Shown: piece after piece, positions 30,850-45,178 of the stretch
How the letters are laid out: every line of letters starts with the position of its first letter
Position numbering within the stretch: position 1 is the first letter of the stretch
NCBI RefSeq assembly: GCF_964204645.1
Contig: NC_134027.1
Span: 7,242,485-7,306,484 of the forward strand
Length of the DNA stretch: 64,000 nt
DNA from: Tubulanus polymorphus
Taxonomy: Eukaryota > Nemertea > Palaeonemertea > Tubulaniformes > Tubulanidae
Direction of reading: 5' to 3'
The notes under the pieces: model-generated
The model's database searches: none
What the model was told of the DNA's origin: nothing
Seen by the model: only the letters and a program-made list of their open reading frames with translations
Translations under genes and position numbers: made by a program

Positions 30850-32601
30850 ATAAAGAAGTTTCCAGTTTCTAGGCGCCATTTTGTGGCGGTCCCTCGAGGT
30901 CCCCATTGTTGCGATGATTTGCGCTCTTTTTTTAAACATAAGTTTAGATTGAATATCATATAGTTCTGCAGCCCCTTGCTCGACGAAATCAATTTCTCAC
31001 CATTTTAAAGGAAATGAAATGCAGATATTTGCTGGCGATTCTTGGAATTTTTGAACGCAACAATTGAGAACAGTGACGATGTGAAACCAAGGACCGCATA
31101 TCTTAACCGTGCGTAAAAGAAACCGCAATATCTATTAATTTTGAAATATCTAAGTATTTCTCGAAGCAATATTTCCAATTTTCACAGAGGTTAAAGAGGG
31201 TAATTTGCAGTTTAAGCCTGCGTTAAAATCTTTTGAATATCTTTCCTGACGACTGATCCTTACCCGCTTGAATTTGAGACTACGCGCAAAAGGGGTCTCC
31301 CACTGCGCATTGCAATTTCACTGAACATTGAGATTTGCGACAAGAAATCTTTAAATGCAATTTGATTTCTTCACATTTTCATGGGGATATTTTGAGATGA
31401 TAATCCATATCTTGTTTGTACCGTATTTTGGCGGGGCCAATTCGTTTAGCTGGTTTCGGCGTCCGGTTTGTCCCGCTATTGAAGTTTGAACGGCCCAGTT
31501 GAGGAATTGTCGTATAAAGCCCGTCCAGCCTAGCGCCGATTTTGTGTTCGGTGAAATCAAACGTTTTAGAGTCGATGGTGAAATGTGCCAGTCAATTTAA
31601 ACGCTTAGGACATATTTAACACATATCCCTCTCTGGTAATCCCTCATTCTGTGATCATATGATGAATTTACTGAATCTCAACCTTCTTGTTGGAAAACAT
31701 CGACCAGAAAACCTTACTGATATAAAATTCCAATATAATATTTAAAGGGGTTCATCTGTCCCCCATTTGATATTCTGTTTTAGGGGGTCAACTAGTTTGG
31801 CAACTTTCAGCTGCGCCACATATTCAAAAATATATAAAAACTTAGAATTTTTTTCTAGTGTCCAACCATGAGTGGTACATTCGGTTGAAACGCAAATTAG
31901 GTTCTCAATTAGGCCACATTTGCAACCAACACGGAAAGTCCCCACTCTTACAAGAAATCCTTTAATTTCCCAACGCTACAAAACTCAAATTCATCAAAGC
32001 ACTCAAAGTCCATTTTCAACCATACGAAAATAAAGGTAATATATAACCATCAGAAGCAATATCAATAATTACAAACCAGTATAAAATCTTATTTCTGCGA
32101 TTTCTTTTCACAAATCTCAATGTTCAGTGAAATGGTGGCGCGCAGTCGGAGACCCCTTTTGCGCGTAATCTCAAACTCAAGCGGGTACAGATCAGTCGTC
32201 AGTAAAGGTATTCAAAAAAATTAAACGCAGGCTTAAACTGCAAATAACCCTCTTTAACCTCTGTGAAAATTGGAAATATAGCTTCAAGAAATACTTAGAT
32301 ATTTCAAAATTAATAGATATTGCGGTTTCTTTTACGCACGGTTAAGATATGCGGTCCTTGGTTTCACATCGTCACTGTTCTCAATTGTTGCGTTCAAAAA
32401 TTCCAAGAATCGCCAGCAAATATCTGCATTTCATTTCCTTTAAAATGGTGTATAAATTGATTTCGTCGAGCAAGGGACTGCAGAACTATATGATATTCAA
32501 TCTAAACTTATTCTTTAAAAATGAGCGCAAATTATCGCAACAATGGGGACCTCGAGGGACCACCACAAAATGGCGCCTAGAAACTGGAAATTTCTTTATT
32601 G
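30850..32601. repeat. Large inverted repeat, two arms of about 500 bp around a 740-bp spacer
   Basis: Left arm 30850-31350 and right arm about 32092-32601 are reverse complements with only scattered differences over about 500 bp (shared blocks include TTTCTAGGCGCCATTTTGTG and CCTCGAGGTCCCCATTGTTG). Both outer edges begin AATAAAG. The spacer is unique and non-coding. The right arm starts 5 bp beyond the PNPLA8 stop codon. Confidence 0.95.
32594..32601 (-). terminator. AATAAA at the inverted-repeat edge, next to the PNPLA8 stop
   Basis: On the minus strand AATAAAG begins about 6 nt after the TAG at 32609-32607 and is the outermost sequence of the right repeat arm. It could be the PNPLA8 poly(A) signal, which would give an extremely short 3'UTR. 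Otherwise the transcript reads into the inverted repeat. Confidence 0.4.
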
Positions 32602-32606
32602 ATTGA

Positions 32607-35600
32607 CTATGAGTTCAAAGATTTCACTTTGAGGTTGACATAATCAGTAGCTTTCTGATGAAGTTGTCGAGGTTGCGCTAATTTCTCGCAAGCCCGTTTC
32701 AGTTTCTGTTCGTTTTTACGACAGTAAAATCGCGTTTCGTAGTTCATCAACTCGAGCTTGTCTGGTCGTATTTCGTCGAGTTGAAACTCCTCCGACAAGT
32801 ACGGGTTGAAACGGAAATATATCGACGGCGGCAACAAGTCGTACATCATCGTATGTACAGCTGAAAATATACAGAATATCAAGTTGAAGTATCGACAAAA
32901 TTAGAAGCAATCAATTTAAGGAGTAAAAACATGTCACTTTCCTGTAAAGTTGAAATTGACAAGAGTTTGCATATGTTTCAATCAGTTTGTGATTTTGTGT
33001 TGAATGGATATATATAAAATCTTTTAAAATTCAAACCTTGTTATCGCGATCTCAGATCTTGGAGTAATACTCCAAGCTCACATGTAATGATTTAATGATG
33101 GTAAAATATTACAAACGTAGAATTTCATCACAAATTACATAAATACAGTTGAACCTCATTAATACGATCATTCTGAAACCCGTTAATTACCATGATTTTC
33201 AGCATGTCCCGGCTAAAACTCATATCAATCAAGCTTGGGATAATATGAAACCCGCTTAATACAACTATATTGGTTATAACGAATATATATATCTTCTGGC
33301 CCCTGAAATTCGTTGTGATGCGGCTCCACTGTTTTACCAGACAGTTCGAGCATGGACTCTAAAACATTTAGAGTCCATGGTTTAACACCACACAAATTCA
33401 AAAAAGTAAATCATTGGCTTGACGGTGGCAATAAACAGTTAAGATGAAAAATGTTTCCTTTCACGAACAAATAATGGGCATACCTCGAGCGTAATACCAA
33501 CATATTTCTCAAATAAAAGATGTCATCGAAATAATTTATCTCCATTGCATGGAGATCAAGATCAACAAGCACAAGAATAGGAAAGATTGAACATCGAACT
33601 AGACAGTATGAGAAATGAAAGGAAAAATACATGACTGAGAAATGTTTGACCAAATTGGTGATTTATTATAGTCCAGCTTATTACTGTATTCCAACAAATA
33701 AATGCCATACCAGCAGCTTTCAACTAGAGACAATAAAACAACTGTGGTAAATAACAAATTGCATAGCAAACACAGTTGAATAATGAGGTAAATAGATGAT
33801 CATTGACCTGTTATAAAGTAGCTGGTGGTTTGTCATAATTAACACTAAGCTCATTGAAGAAGGAAACGAATCTCCAAAACTATGATTTTTAAACAGAAAT
33901 CTGACCAAGGAACAAAGATATGAGGTAAGAGGGCAGTTGCGTCGCTAGTCAATGAAGTTCTACATCTGGAACATCAAATGCAAATACATAATGGTGGGGC
34001 TAAAAATTGATACTACGTCTCTCTCATTTCTGCAGAGCTACCCTGTAGGCCTAAGTTACTTTTTAAAAAGATATGATCAAACTAACTATAAATCACCTGG
34101 CAGTTATAGAAATGAATTGTGATTGCACATGTAAGTGCGATTTACAAAATGACATGGCCGATTAGGGGAAACAAGGTATCATTTTTAGCCTAAATACCTA
34201 CGAATTACATAAATGGTACTAAGTAATCACCTGCTACCAAAAATATATATTTTTGCTGCTACTTATTTGACACGTGCGGCAGTTTAGTACCTGTTCAAAT
34301 GTGTACTGTCTATAACTTTATTATAAGGTACCGTGGACATTATCGATGTCATAGGATCACAATGACCGTAAAAATTTCCAATAAAAAAATTATGTTAACA
34401 TTGATGGCAGTAATGTTTCGATTAAAAACTTCTCCATTTCAAACCATACTTCTATTAGAATATATTCAAGGCACCCTCTCCCAATACATGCTATCCCTAA
34501 AAATGTTTTGGTAATTTGAGACATACTTATCTCTGTCGCCCGGTGACCTAAAAGCATTGAGTAAATATACTCAATACTTCATAAATGGAGAGCACTATGG
34601 GCTGAATTAATGATAAATCATAATCATGATATCATCCAACTAGATTATATAGATACAACATACATAAATACATACATATATCATGAGAATGATCATTTGA
34701 TATTTTCATGAAATTATTTGAATAATCTTTTTGAGTAAAGAGATCAAGCTGGGCTTTGACTATTGGTATATTTGGATGTATGACATTAGTATCTATGTCA
34801 TATTCTTTAAACGCTATTCTTGTCCGCCTTTGGTAGATACTCCTCCATACTATACTTTCTTTTGATGACTTCTGATGTCCAAAATTCCACCCACCATAAG
34901 GTGTACGTATATCATGTCACTGTAGCAGCAGTTTAGTGGAAGTCCATATGGTCTCTTTAATTCTAATCTGTGCCACAACTGCTGGGGACCACAGCTACAT
35001 AAAAAGCTCCCCGTTATCAGAGAGTGAATGGAATAGATGAATAATCTCATTAGAAATTCATGAAAAAACCACTGATTAGTTGTTTATTGTTAATGATATG
35101 ATTCATTTCTGCCCCAATTAAACGACTGAGACGGACTGACGACCGACAAACTTTGCACGGATGCATCTAATGTCATGGTAAGGTAATTTCAGCCCGTGTT
35201 CCACATGTTATATCAACACAACATCTGCAATAAAAATGACTCATCCAAATTGATAATATCATCGTTCCTGAACTGAGTCTTTTCTCTAGAAATTGTCCTA
35301 TTATGGATGATACGTGAACCCTTGAAAAATAACACATATTTCGTAATATTGTCGACAATGAATAATATGAATTAAATAATATTAGGGGTCAATGAAATCA
35401 TTCTCATTTGATTTATATCGATAATTGAATTGAACTGACTGGCAACCAGTCTAGCCCCGATATATTGATGACGTAGTGCACAATCTCTCAAAAATGATTA
35501 TCAGAATTCATCAAAAATAAAATGAGTTATGAAATATATTTGATTACAAAATAAATGCCAAAATTCACAATTGTAATTGTTATTTTGAAACGCAAATATT

Positions 35601-38600
35601 GATGACTAGTGCCATCAAACCCCTAATAACGCATACTCAGTATCAATGTATATAGATAAACATAATTGTAACAGTTTTTATGGCTTCAAAAAAAATCGCT
35701 GATGCAATTCCCATTACAAAGGAAGAAATCTCTCTGCAATCTGATTTGAAAATATTTGTCAGTAGTACCTTAAATCTGTTCAAACTCCCCCTAAAAACGG
35801 AAGAGGATGGTTTATTATTTACAGGCACCTGTAACAAGACCTTTTGAGCGGTTGCTATAGAAACATTCGAGTAGAAAGCCGAGAGCCACACAGACTAAAA
35901 CTGGAGAGAATAACTTTTTTGATCCCTGATCTCAGTTCCACAAAATCATCTCCTATTCACTGGGAGTTTAAAGGAAAATGATCGCGCCCATAATTGTTAT
36001 GATATTTACTGACAATGATTATACAGCCAATCTGAAATTGAAGATATTTGCAAAACGTGGATTATATGAATAAGTTCAGGGAAAGGTATACAACTTGGGA
36101 AATGATTGAGTTCATGAGATGAGCAATGCTAACAATCCGCACGGAGAAAGGCTTCCCACTAGTAAACATTAGGTAAACCTACTCAAAGATGTATTGGTCC
36201 TCCCTTTTGAACCAGGTATGCAAATAGAAAAATTATGCCAATTCCAGTTCACTAATTCAATTTCTATCTTGTCATAAACAAACTGATAGCAAAATTATTT
36301 CATGAAAACATTCCCTGTCAGTCAAAGATGACTGATTTACATATCCGTCTCCTTTGGAAAGGTTTTCCTGATATTATTCTAACGATGTAATCTGTCGTGA
36401 TTATCAGGGATGGTCGGCTGGCAGACGGAGTTTACAGCGATGTCGATGAAGAAGCGTTCTCACAGAGAGAAATTCTATCGCTTGCTCTAGGAATGAACTA
36501 TCGCTATTAATTTGATTAACGACCTCCTCGTATGAGAATTCAAATAGCTGTGAAACAATCGATTGTAATTAATAAATTGAATGACGATGGATCTGCAAAA
36601 GCTCTCATATCTCACCAGGAGACAGACATACTCAGGAGACACAGACACACACTCTAATGTCTTACAGCTCCTCATTTCATCATTACACTATAATTTTTGG
36701 CCTTCGGCGCACAATGTCATCAGTATTGTAAGGTGGTTAGAATTTTTACTGAATTATGTAAATCATCAAGTTTTAAGATAAAACACACAGAAAAGTGAAT
36801 GAAAACCACTATTTTCAACATTTCAAAGGGTCTTCACGTCTTCCTTCTTAGAAGTTTCACAATCTTTTTTTATGAAGAAATGAGTCTGTTCATTGATTGA
36901 TAATTGCAGTGTCTCTGAAGTCTTTTTACCAGATATTTCAAAGGCTCACTACATTGGGCATCGAAATAACCTTCGCACTGCGGAGGATCAACAAGTCAAT
37001 TTACTTAAAGCGATCATCGTAAGCCGAGAAGCTTTGATGTTACATCGAATCTGGCATGAGTCATACTGAGAATGGAGGAAGATTTTTCTGGTCCCCACTA
37101 AAGAAATGATTGATATTTTTTTCAAGACACGCTTGACGAAGTATCACGGGTGATTGTAAAGTAAAATGACAGAGCGAGCCATGTGTACTCACACCTATTT
37201 CGAACCGTTGGGATTTTGTGAGTTCTGAGACAGATCTATCAACTTGTTGCAATACGAGCACCCATGAAACCCGCAGTATGGTTGTTGATATGAAATCAAT
37301 CACTGAGTCACCGGGTATATACCAATACCACGACCAGTGGGAGTTAATGGTTCAGTTTATGAGAAAGAAATGTTGCTATCAAATTTCATCTATCAAAAGT
37401 GGTTTAGATGATGTATAAAACCTGATAGATCACGGTGTTCATACAGTGGACGTCGGGTGTAAAAACATTCACCGGTTGAAAATGATAGTTTCAACCAAAA
37501 TACGCGGTTGTACGGTAAAATGAAATATTTCGGAAATTAAAGGAAAGCACATTTAGACTATTCACTGTGTATGAATATCTGCCACAAGTAAAATTGGAGT
37601 GCAGCGACGAGAAATGAATCATTTTCGATATTCCGTTGATGGAGGCTTCATCCTTATCTTTCACTCGAATACTTCAAACTTGCAGCCGATAATCTTCGCG
37701 CTTCCTACGCATCATTTTAGCAACAAATAATGACAGCCATGCCGGATTAGGGAAAAACTGATTCATTGATTATAAGCGTACAGCGCAAAAACATATACAA
37801 CCATCTCATCCGGGATTGTATATTCAAATCGAGACCCATCTCCGAGGGTTTATAAGCAGCGATTTCATTAGGAAGCGAAATATCCGAGTGGAAACTCGTA
37901 AAGCGTGTACGGTCGTTCATAGATAGAATTACAGAATCCAGGTCGCATTCACATTTAATTGAATGTAATTGATCGAAATGAAATGACAGTCAGCAGTAAT
38001 GAGTTTATATAATTCGACGAGGACCGGCCATCATTTAGGGAATCGTTCATTAGAGACATAGAAGCTAATGATGATAACAATATGATTTATTTATATACCG
38101 CTTTCAACTGTTTCAACTATTAGAGCATTTATATGAAATATATACACCATCCTATTAGATTTCGATAAAATGTTGGTTAAAAAGGTAGGTTTTCACTCCA
38201 GGCTTAAAATGTATCAATACCCGTGTAGCTGTAGATAGTAGAGACTATTTTCAATCTCGATATATCTCTGAAGATGGGTGGAAGTAATCCTCCCGAAACA
38301 TCGGAACAAAAGTATCAAGAACTGTTTGTTGAATCTATATTGTGGGTGAAACAACTATCCGTGTAGCTGTGTAAATTGAAATGTAAATTGTCACATAAAA
38401 TTGAAGCAGCCGAGGCAAATCTCTTTTACCGTAAAAAGTTGTATTAATTAGGTAGGCCTATATGAGACAGAATAACTTGAGATCTAAGACATCGACTAGG
38501 TCTATGAAGAGACAGCACAGAGGAAAGACCATAGAGCTGTCTACAGCAGCAGCACCTCTCGGTCCATTGGGAATCACATCGGGAAAATTTATCTACCTAT

Positions 38601-41600
38601 CGAACTGTGAGTCACCGCGAGACTCACTCGGCGTCAGTCGGGTCGATTCAACGTCGCCAGCAACTGATCCGAAATACAAATTTGTCATTAATTGTGTAGT
38701 CATGTTTTTCTGTCGTGTGCGTTCCCAGCTGCACGCGCACGCGGGCCCCGCATTGATTGATCAACCACCTGATGATTCATCCGAGAAATTCATCATTAAG
38801 CCCCAGTAACACAATCACAGATGCCGGAGTACTTCGCTTTTAAGACAAGCAAAGTACACTATCTTCTACATGGAAGCGACTCAATCAATTCGAGTCTGAT
38901 GATATATCAGCGAAACATCCCATATTGAAATAGGCAGTGTACAGGGTGGCCTCTTTCAACCAATTAAGAGAAAATTCCCCGAGTAAATCAGAAGAATTTC
39001 TTGGTTTAAAATGTTACAATTTATTGATTTTTTTTTGTGAATCCATTGATGGAAAAACGCGTGGTCACTAACAAATCCATATCCAAATTCCAGGAGTTTT
39101 CCAGGATTTTTTCAAAATTTTCCTGATTTGTGTCTAGATTTTTCTGACTCTCCAAGTTTTCCAAGTCAGCGGTCCTTCTGTGTGATTAGAATGGTTGGAG
39201 CAATCTATGGTCTTGGGCTGAATTCAAGTTTGTTGATATGCAAACAAACATCCGAAATTGAAATAGGCAGTGAGAGTAAATTGTTAAGAGCATTCTACCC
39301 CGCGTCTTGGGCTGAATCCAATAGAATACCATATATAACATTTTAGGTGTACCTGTCTCTCTCTACCATGAGATTTAGTAGCTCATTGCTATTTCCACCC
39401 AGGAATTTGAGAAATAGGATTGATTCTGATCATATTCACATCGTGGATACTGGCACTAACTCTTACTAAAGTCATTATCATAAAGAAATGCAATTCAAAG
39501 TGATAAGTATCAAATTAATAACCTAAAGTGATTTCTTATCGTCATTCTCGATGATTATGCCATGTGAGATCTACAGCCAAACGACAGAAACGTTAATTCA
39601 GATGTACGGGTTTTTTATTCAATGCATATAGTAACAGAAGGGCTATGAGTCAAAGCATCCTCAACGTTACCCCCCAGAGGAAACGGTATCGCCATCTAAG
39701 GAATGTATTCGTTCTAATCAACTGAATGTACATGACACAATTCACATCACAACAGCATACACTGCGTAACATGAATTACTGAAAATACAGGAAACGACAC
39801 ACCATATCTCGGACAGGCTCAGTTGATTCAAATTGTTTGGAAAATAAACAACGGTTATCAAAGATATGTTGATTCTGGCAAAGGTAAATTCCATAGTTTT
39901 TGTGAACATGAATGAGACACACAGGATGAAGGAATACATTATAACCTTGGGGCGCAGGATGGACATGATATTTCATTCGCTGTAAAAATATGAGTCATAA
40001 GCATTCAGCCTTCAGTAATAGACAGGAAATCAGAGGAAAGAAAAGTCTCAGAACAGTGCAGTAATTTGATAAAGCACGATATAAAGCCCTTAATCTTTAA
40101 TCAACCCAGTCTCTAGGAGTACTATCTTTAAAAAAAAGTACCTTAACGCGAGCATAGTTTTGGCTAGGATAGCAGTGTGAAAAATCTATCATGTATGAGA
40201 TGATAAGCTTAGTATTCAAGAGGACTACTAGTTAGTAACCTAACAACAAATTATTAGAGAACTGAACAGATCCATGGATGTTCCTTCGACCATAATTGGG
40301 CTGTAGATAATGTGCGATTTGAATTTTTCAACAATCCATCAACTCTCCTCATCATTGCTTTTTCTATTGCAAGTGATAAGGGATTGTCAATGTTTTCGCG
40401 AAAAGCATTAGTCAAAATGCCAGGAAGTACTCAGGATAGAATAACTGCTGGACACAGTTCAAAGATGTGAAATTGAAAGCAAGTTAAGTAGATATCATCA
40501 AGTACAGATCTGGATCCAAGTCTGGCTAAAAAGATTTGTGAATCAAAACTCTTAACCTAGATAAGCCTAATAGGCTTAATTCGATCTTTCAAACTTTTGA
40601 GTGAAACTTCTCTGCTATCAGATTCAATAAAAAGATTCAACTGAAAAAGCGATCACAGCGATAACATTAACAGAGATGAAGAGAAATCATTGACGAAAAT
40701 TGTCAATCGTGTTTCTCTCCCCAGTAAGCACATCAAACAGCTCGACAAAAGAAGAGAGATTTAACGAAACATAGACAGGCTTTAATAAAACGACTAACAG
40801 TTTCTTATCAGCGCAGAAACATTGCTCATTGATTGTCGAGTAAATGATAGGCGCGTGTAAAATCTATTGATGTAAACGTCGATGAATTCAATGCAGTCTG
40901 CCACCCATTCACGTAATGACATATACCTCTCCTAAGCAGCGGCGATGCTCTTAAGAAATGCAGTTCTTCGAATGAATACATACTGCGTCTGAAATCTGTT
41001 GGTGGATGTGATGATTTTCAGACGAATGTATACAACTGCAATTTTTTTAAACAAATATAACCGCTATCATTCTCAGGGACAGAATTCTAAATCAGTAATC
41101 ATTAATCAAGTCATTGATTCTTTTGGATTCAGGAAGAAAGAATCAATACTTCGCAATCAAATCATCTAATTCTTTTCAATTAAGGAAGAAAGTATGGATA
41201 CGTATTTTTTTGGGTTGAAGATGAATTCAAGAAAAGATCGATAATGAAAAAAAGATTTCCCATCTTTATAAAAGACCCATACATAATGTGCCTTTTCTCC
41301 GGGGAAAAGCAGCAACAGTCATCATCGACTAGAGCGGCGCTTGTATCAAGAAAGTAATGCAGTCTGACAAGCATGACTTGAATAAGCATTCATACGCAAA
41401 TCGAAGCCTTTTTTATGCCATCTTTGTACTTCATTGTGCATTCACTGATTAATTATTAATGCACAACATGTTTACACATTTATACAGAGGAAGACTGATA
41501 TAGCTGAAAACAACACTGACGCAAATGTTAATCGTAACACCTACCAATAATATCCATTCGTTACTATTATCATTCATTTTAAATTGAATACATTTTTTAA

Positions 41601-44600
41601 AGAAAGGATTCCAGTGGGTAATGAAAGTTCCTATACCAAATGAGGAAACTGATAAACCAACCCACAAAACAGCACTACAGAAAAACCATGCCTTAGTCGG
41701 ATTTTTTCCAGGAGGGGTTCATAAAAAATGTTAATGTTCGACTGCCGACGAAAATCTCTAATGATAGGAGGCCTATATGGCATATTGTTTGGCCTTGTTT
41801 GACATAAGACGATATTGTACTGATTATGTGGTACTGTCCGTATTTGTCTTGAGTGCATTCCTTCAAGAAAACGATTAAAAACACTTTTTGGTAGCTGAGC
41901 AGGGGGTCACGACCCCTGAAACTCCCTCTGGATCAGTGCCTGATATGGCCAACTCGAACTTTTGACTTACTCGGACAAAAATGAAATCATTTTGGTCCGA
42001 GTTAGGAAAGGTTTACTGTATTAATAAAAGACAATACCTGTGCTCTCGTTAATCAACTGTATAATTCATGTGGTGCAACATTCAAGTGATCAATTGATAT
42101 CATTGCTCACTTGTAACATGCTACCACAACCAAGAGACATCATCACGAGATAAAAACATTAAAGGGAATGAAGAGAAAAAACAAAAATGTAGACTGCTAC
42201 CTTCTGTATCCGTTGCACTCTGAACGATTTTTGTCAGTTTGCCTGTAACAGATTTGTGATAGGCTGCTGGATCATCTCCCTGGTCTGTCGGTTCGTAACG
42301 ACCATTTCCAATAGACATAACACATTGAAAGTCCTCGTTTGGCCACAACAGTTTGCATTCATGAATTCCAATAGCAGTCGGGTTGTTTGTCAAAATACCT
42401 CCGTCCTGAAAAAATACATTGCTATTCTCATGAGAAGCGGTCTACATCATCGCACATCTTCTGCATCGTAGAGTAATGTAGATTAAGTGGGTCACATAAA
42501 CATGCCCACTAGGTAAAATGTTTGACAATCTCACAATTTCAATAATTAATGCCCCCTGGAGAACAAATACAGCAATCGAGAACCTTGAAACTCACTACAA
42601 TCATAGGGCATAGCGAGATTTTGGTGAACAAGAATAGCAGCTAGTCAGCCATCCTGATTTTGATCTAGCTAGTTTTTGGGCCATAGATGTGTCTAGAGTA
42701 CATACTATATGCACAAACCAAATATCAAGACAATCCATTGAAGTGTCTTCTATACTTCCTACAATAACTGGATTTCGTCTATGGACGAACAGATGACAGA
42801 TGAAAAGTGAACACAAAAGCAGCAAGTAATAGAAATTGCTTTTTAATTGAATGTAGATTACCTGATGCACGTCATCACCAAGTGGAAACTCTTCAAAATA
42901 TCCGGGTGCTGCTGACGAAGCCCGAATTGCTTCCCAAAGACGATATTTACATGTACCATCAAAATGTGACTGCACACCCGATGGTAGATTGTAGTTGCGG
43001 AAAATGAAATGACGCAATTTCGCAACATTTACGAGCGTTGAAACAGCACAAATCTGAAATGAAAAAAAATCGATATGTATAGTTAAAATGAATATGACGT
43101 TGTGGGACTAGGTCTAGTCGAAAGTGCTGTAAACTTCGTAATTCCATAAACATCTTAGTGTTAATACTTCCTCACAGTAGATGGCGACACATGTCAGAGC
43201 TGTTTATGCTTACCTTTGGACAAATACTTTCCCGGGCAGATTCAATCAGAGTTTTTTCATGGCCAATATTTTTCCTGAAACAAATAATACAGATGTAAAG
43301 CTCACCAAAGGGCAGATACAGCAATTCAACTTTCGAAATTGTCAACATAGCTCACTTAAGAATTTTAATCCAGAGATCTGTATCATAGTAGGCATGGTTC
43401 AAGAAAAGTTTTCCAGCACCGATTAGTGTATTTCTCGAGAACATGTCAGCACTAAATTCTTTATATATCTGTTCAATCTTATCCAATGGCAAACGATAAA
43501 CACCCAGAAATATAGCGAGCAATGAACCAGTGCTGACGCCACAAATGTAGTCAAATAGCTCGTACACCTTTCTGCCAGTTTGAGCCTCAATCTTGCGCAA
43601 AATTTCAACAGCGATCAAACCTCTGAAAAGCAATTAAACTTTTAGTCTGCTGAAATGAAATCTTTTACATTCTCTGAATTTGAGAACTTACCTTGTGCCG
43701 CCACCATCTAGTGTCAGAAGACGTATACCTTTTCCTTTCACTGGATCAACATGTCCAAGAATAGCAAGAGTTTCATTGATCTGAGCTAACAAAGCTTTAT
43801 CCTTTGTGTGACGAATGCGCAGCAAATGGGACGTGATATTTGTCTTGAACATACAAAAAAAACCAGAAATATTCAAAATCATTTCTCTCAACAGATACAA
43901 GCATAGAGCGCATTAGATTCATGGGCTTTTATAATCGTTCAAACCCAAAAAAACAGTAACTTAATTAAATCATAGTTATCGACGACATGAGCATCTGCCT
44001 ACCTTTAGAGCTGCTGATCTAGCTTCAGGATATGCCAACAGATGTTTGGAAAGTTCCTCTAAACGGGTCACTCTAGACATATTGGATTCCGTTGTTTTTA
44101 AAGCAGTCACCAGTGCTCGTGTCCTTCGATTCAAGTCTGCTTTCGTCACCACATTCGCTTTCTTTTTCACTATTTTTGGCTTTGACGAATCCACCGAGCT
44201 TTTTCCACTAAACGAAGGAATGATATCACGAACTCTTTCGACGAAAGGTTCCACTGTTGCTAAGACGCCAGATTTTCCAGTCGTAGATTTCGGTTTCTTA
44301 TCACTGTTCTCATCATCCACTTTTGCAGATTGTCTCACTCCAAATTCTGAGGGAGAAGATGACGCAGAATTGCTCATTGAAGAGACTTTGGTGAAATAAA
44401 GGTGAACCGATTGCTTTGGGCCGCAATCAAAATCACTTATATCCGAGTCTGCCATTTCGCACATAGCCTGTTCGAAATTATGCTGCTCCCTGCTTGAAAC
44501 TGTGAGATCTTTTCGAATGAAATCATTTTTCTCAGGTTTGGCGACAAATGTCTCATCACTCTGCATGTTTATATCACTTTTTACTGCTTTTGTTTCATTT

Positions 44601-45178
44601 CTTGGAGAATTTGTAATATCAGTATTCGGACCAGTGCATTTGCTCATGTCGTCAGAAACTGTATCTTTTTTATGTACATCACCCACTGTGTCAATTAAGC
44701 TTGTTTCACCTCTCTCCGAAGGATAAACGTCATTCTTGGGGGATTTCATTCTAAATGCGCTTGGTAAATATTTTTCATAATCTGATAAGAAATTGACTGC
44801 TCTTCTCTTCTGAAGTTCCAGGTTCAGAGCTGAAACACTTTTCACAAGATCTCGTAACACCGACCAACTTTTATTATGCGTTTCGGGATTATTGATAACT
44901 GTTTCTTTGCTGGTCAAAGTTCGAACATTTCGCGAATAGAATTTTACTAATTTTCCCACTTTTTCAATACCTTGAATTTGATATGATTTTGGCGACATGG
45001 GTTTATTTCTAGTATCTTTGTTTATGGAAGAACTTCCTCGTCTGATACCTTTAGAATGATGGTCTATTTGCGATGTCGTCGATCCAGTTCGATATGTCCA
45101 TCGGTTTGGGCTGTGCAATCTATACATAGAACTTCGTGAAACCAGCATTTTTACGGACGTTTCAACGAATGCTTTCAA
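32607..45178 (-). CDS. PNPLA8: Patatin-like phospholipase, calcium-independent PLA2-gamma homolog
   Basis: Hydrolyses membrane phospholipids in mitochondria and peroxisomes in animals. Seven coding exons join exactly in frame (2307 nt, 768 aa; human is 782): 45178-44003, 43843-43692, 43622-43356, 43274-43214, 43053-42862, 42405-42201 and 32860-32607. The first exon encodes a poorly conserved 392-aa N-terminus with basic, Ser-rich start residues (MLVSRSSMYRLHSPNRW), compatible with mitochondrial targeting. The conserved domain starts at TRALVTALKTTESN. The oxyanion loop is DGGGTRG, split by an intron; the nucleophile elbow is GVSTGS; the catalytic Asp lies in DGGILTNNPTAIG. FRNY, AIRASSAAPGYFEEF, SIGNGRYE and LLPPSIYFRFNP follow in family order. 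The C-terminus ends VNLKVKSLNS, about 10 residues short of human, beside the inverted repeat. The last intron is 9.3 kb; the others are short. Confidence 0.96.
32861..42200 (-). other. 9.3-kb last intron of PNPLA8
   Basis: No exon of another gene is recognisable on either strand. It holds a pogo-like MITE (33146-33331), a CTGAAGAT/GAAAC hairpin motif (38268-38304) with a weaker one at 38896-38920, and a locally GC-richer plus-strand open frame of 115 codons (38462-38809, RGKTIELSTAAAPLGPLG) without recognisable domains. The region is otherwise AT-rich. Confidence 0.6.
33146..33331. mobile_element. 186-bp pogo/Tigger-like MITE
   Basis: The left end CAGTTGAACCTCATTAATAC and the right end, read inverted, CAGTGGAGCCGCATCACAAC match along about 27 positions with substitutions. 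The CAGT...ACTG termini are typical of pogo-type MITEs. The copy is old and its target duplication is no longer clear. Confidence 0.5.

Noticed and set aside
31351-31560. 69-codon minus-strand frame in the inverted-repeat spacer
   Set aside because: No recognisable domain, no splice context and no partner exon. It probably arises by chance.
44046-44726. Plus-strand frames across the first PNPLA8 exon
   Set aside because: They are antisense shadows. The minus frame splices precisely into the patatin domain.
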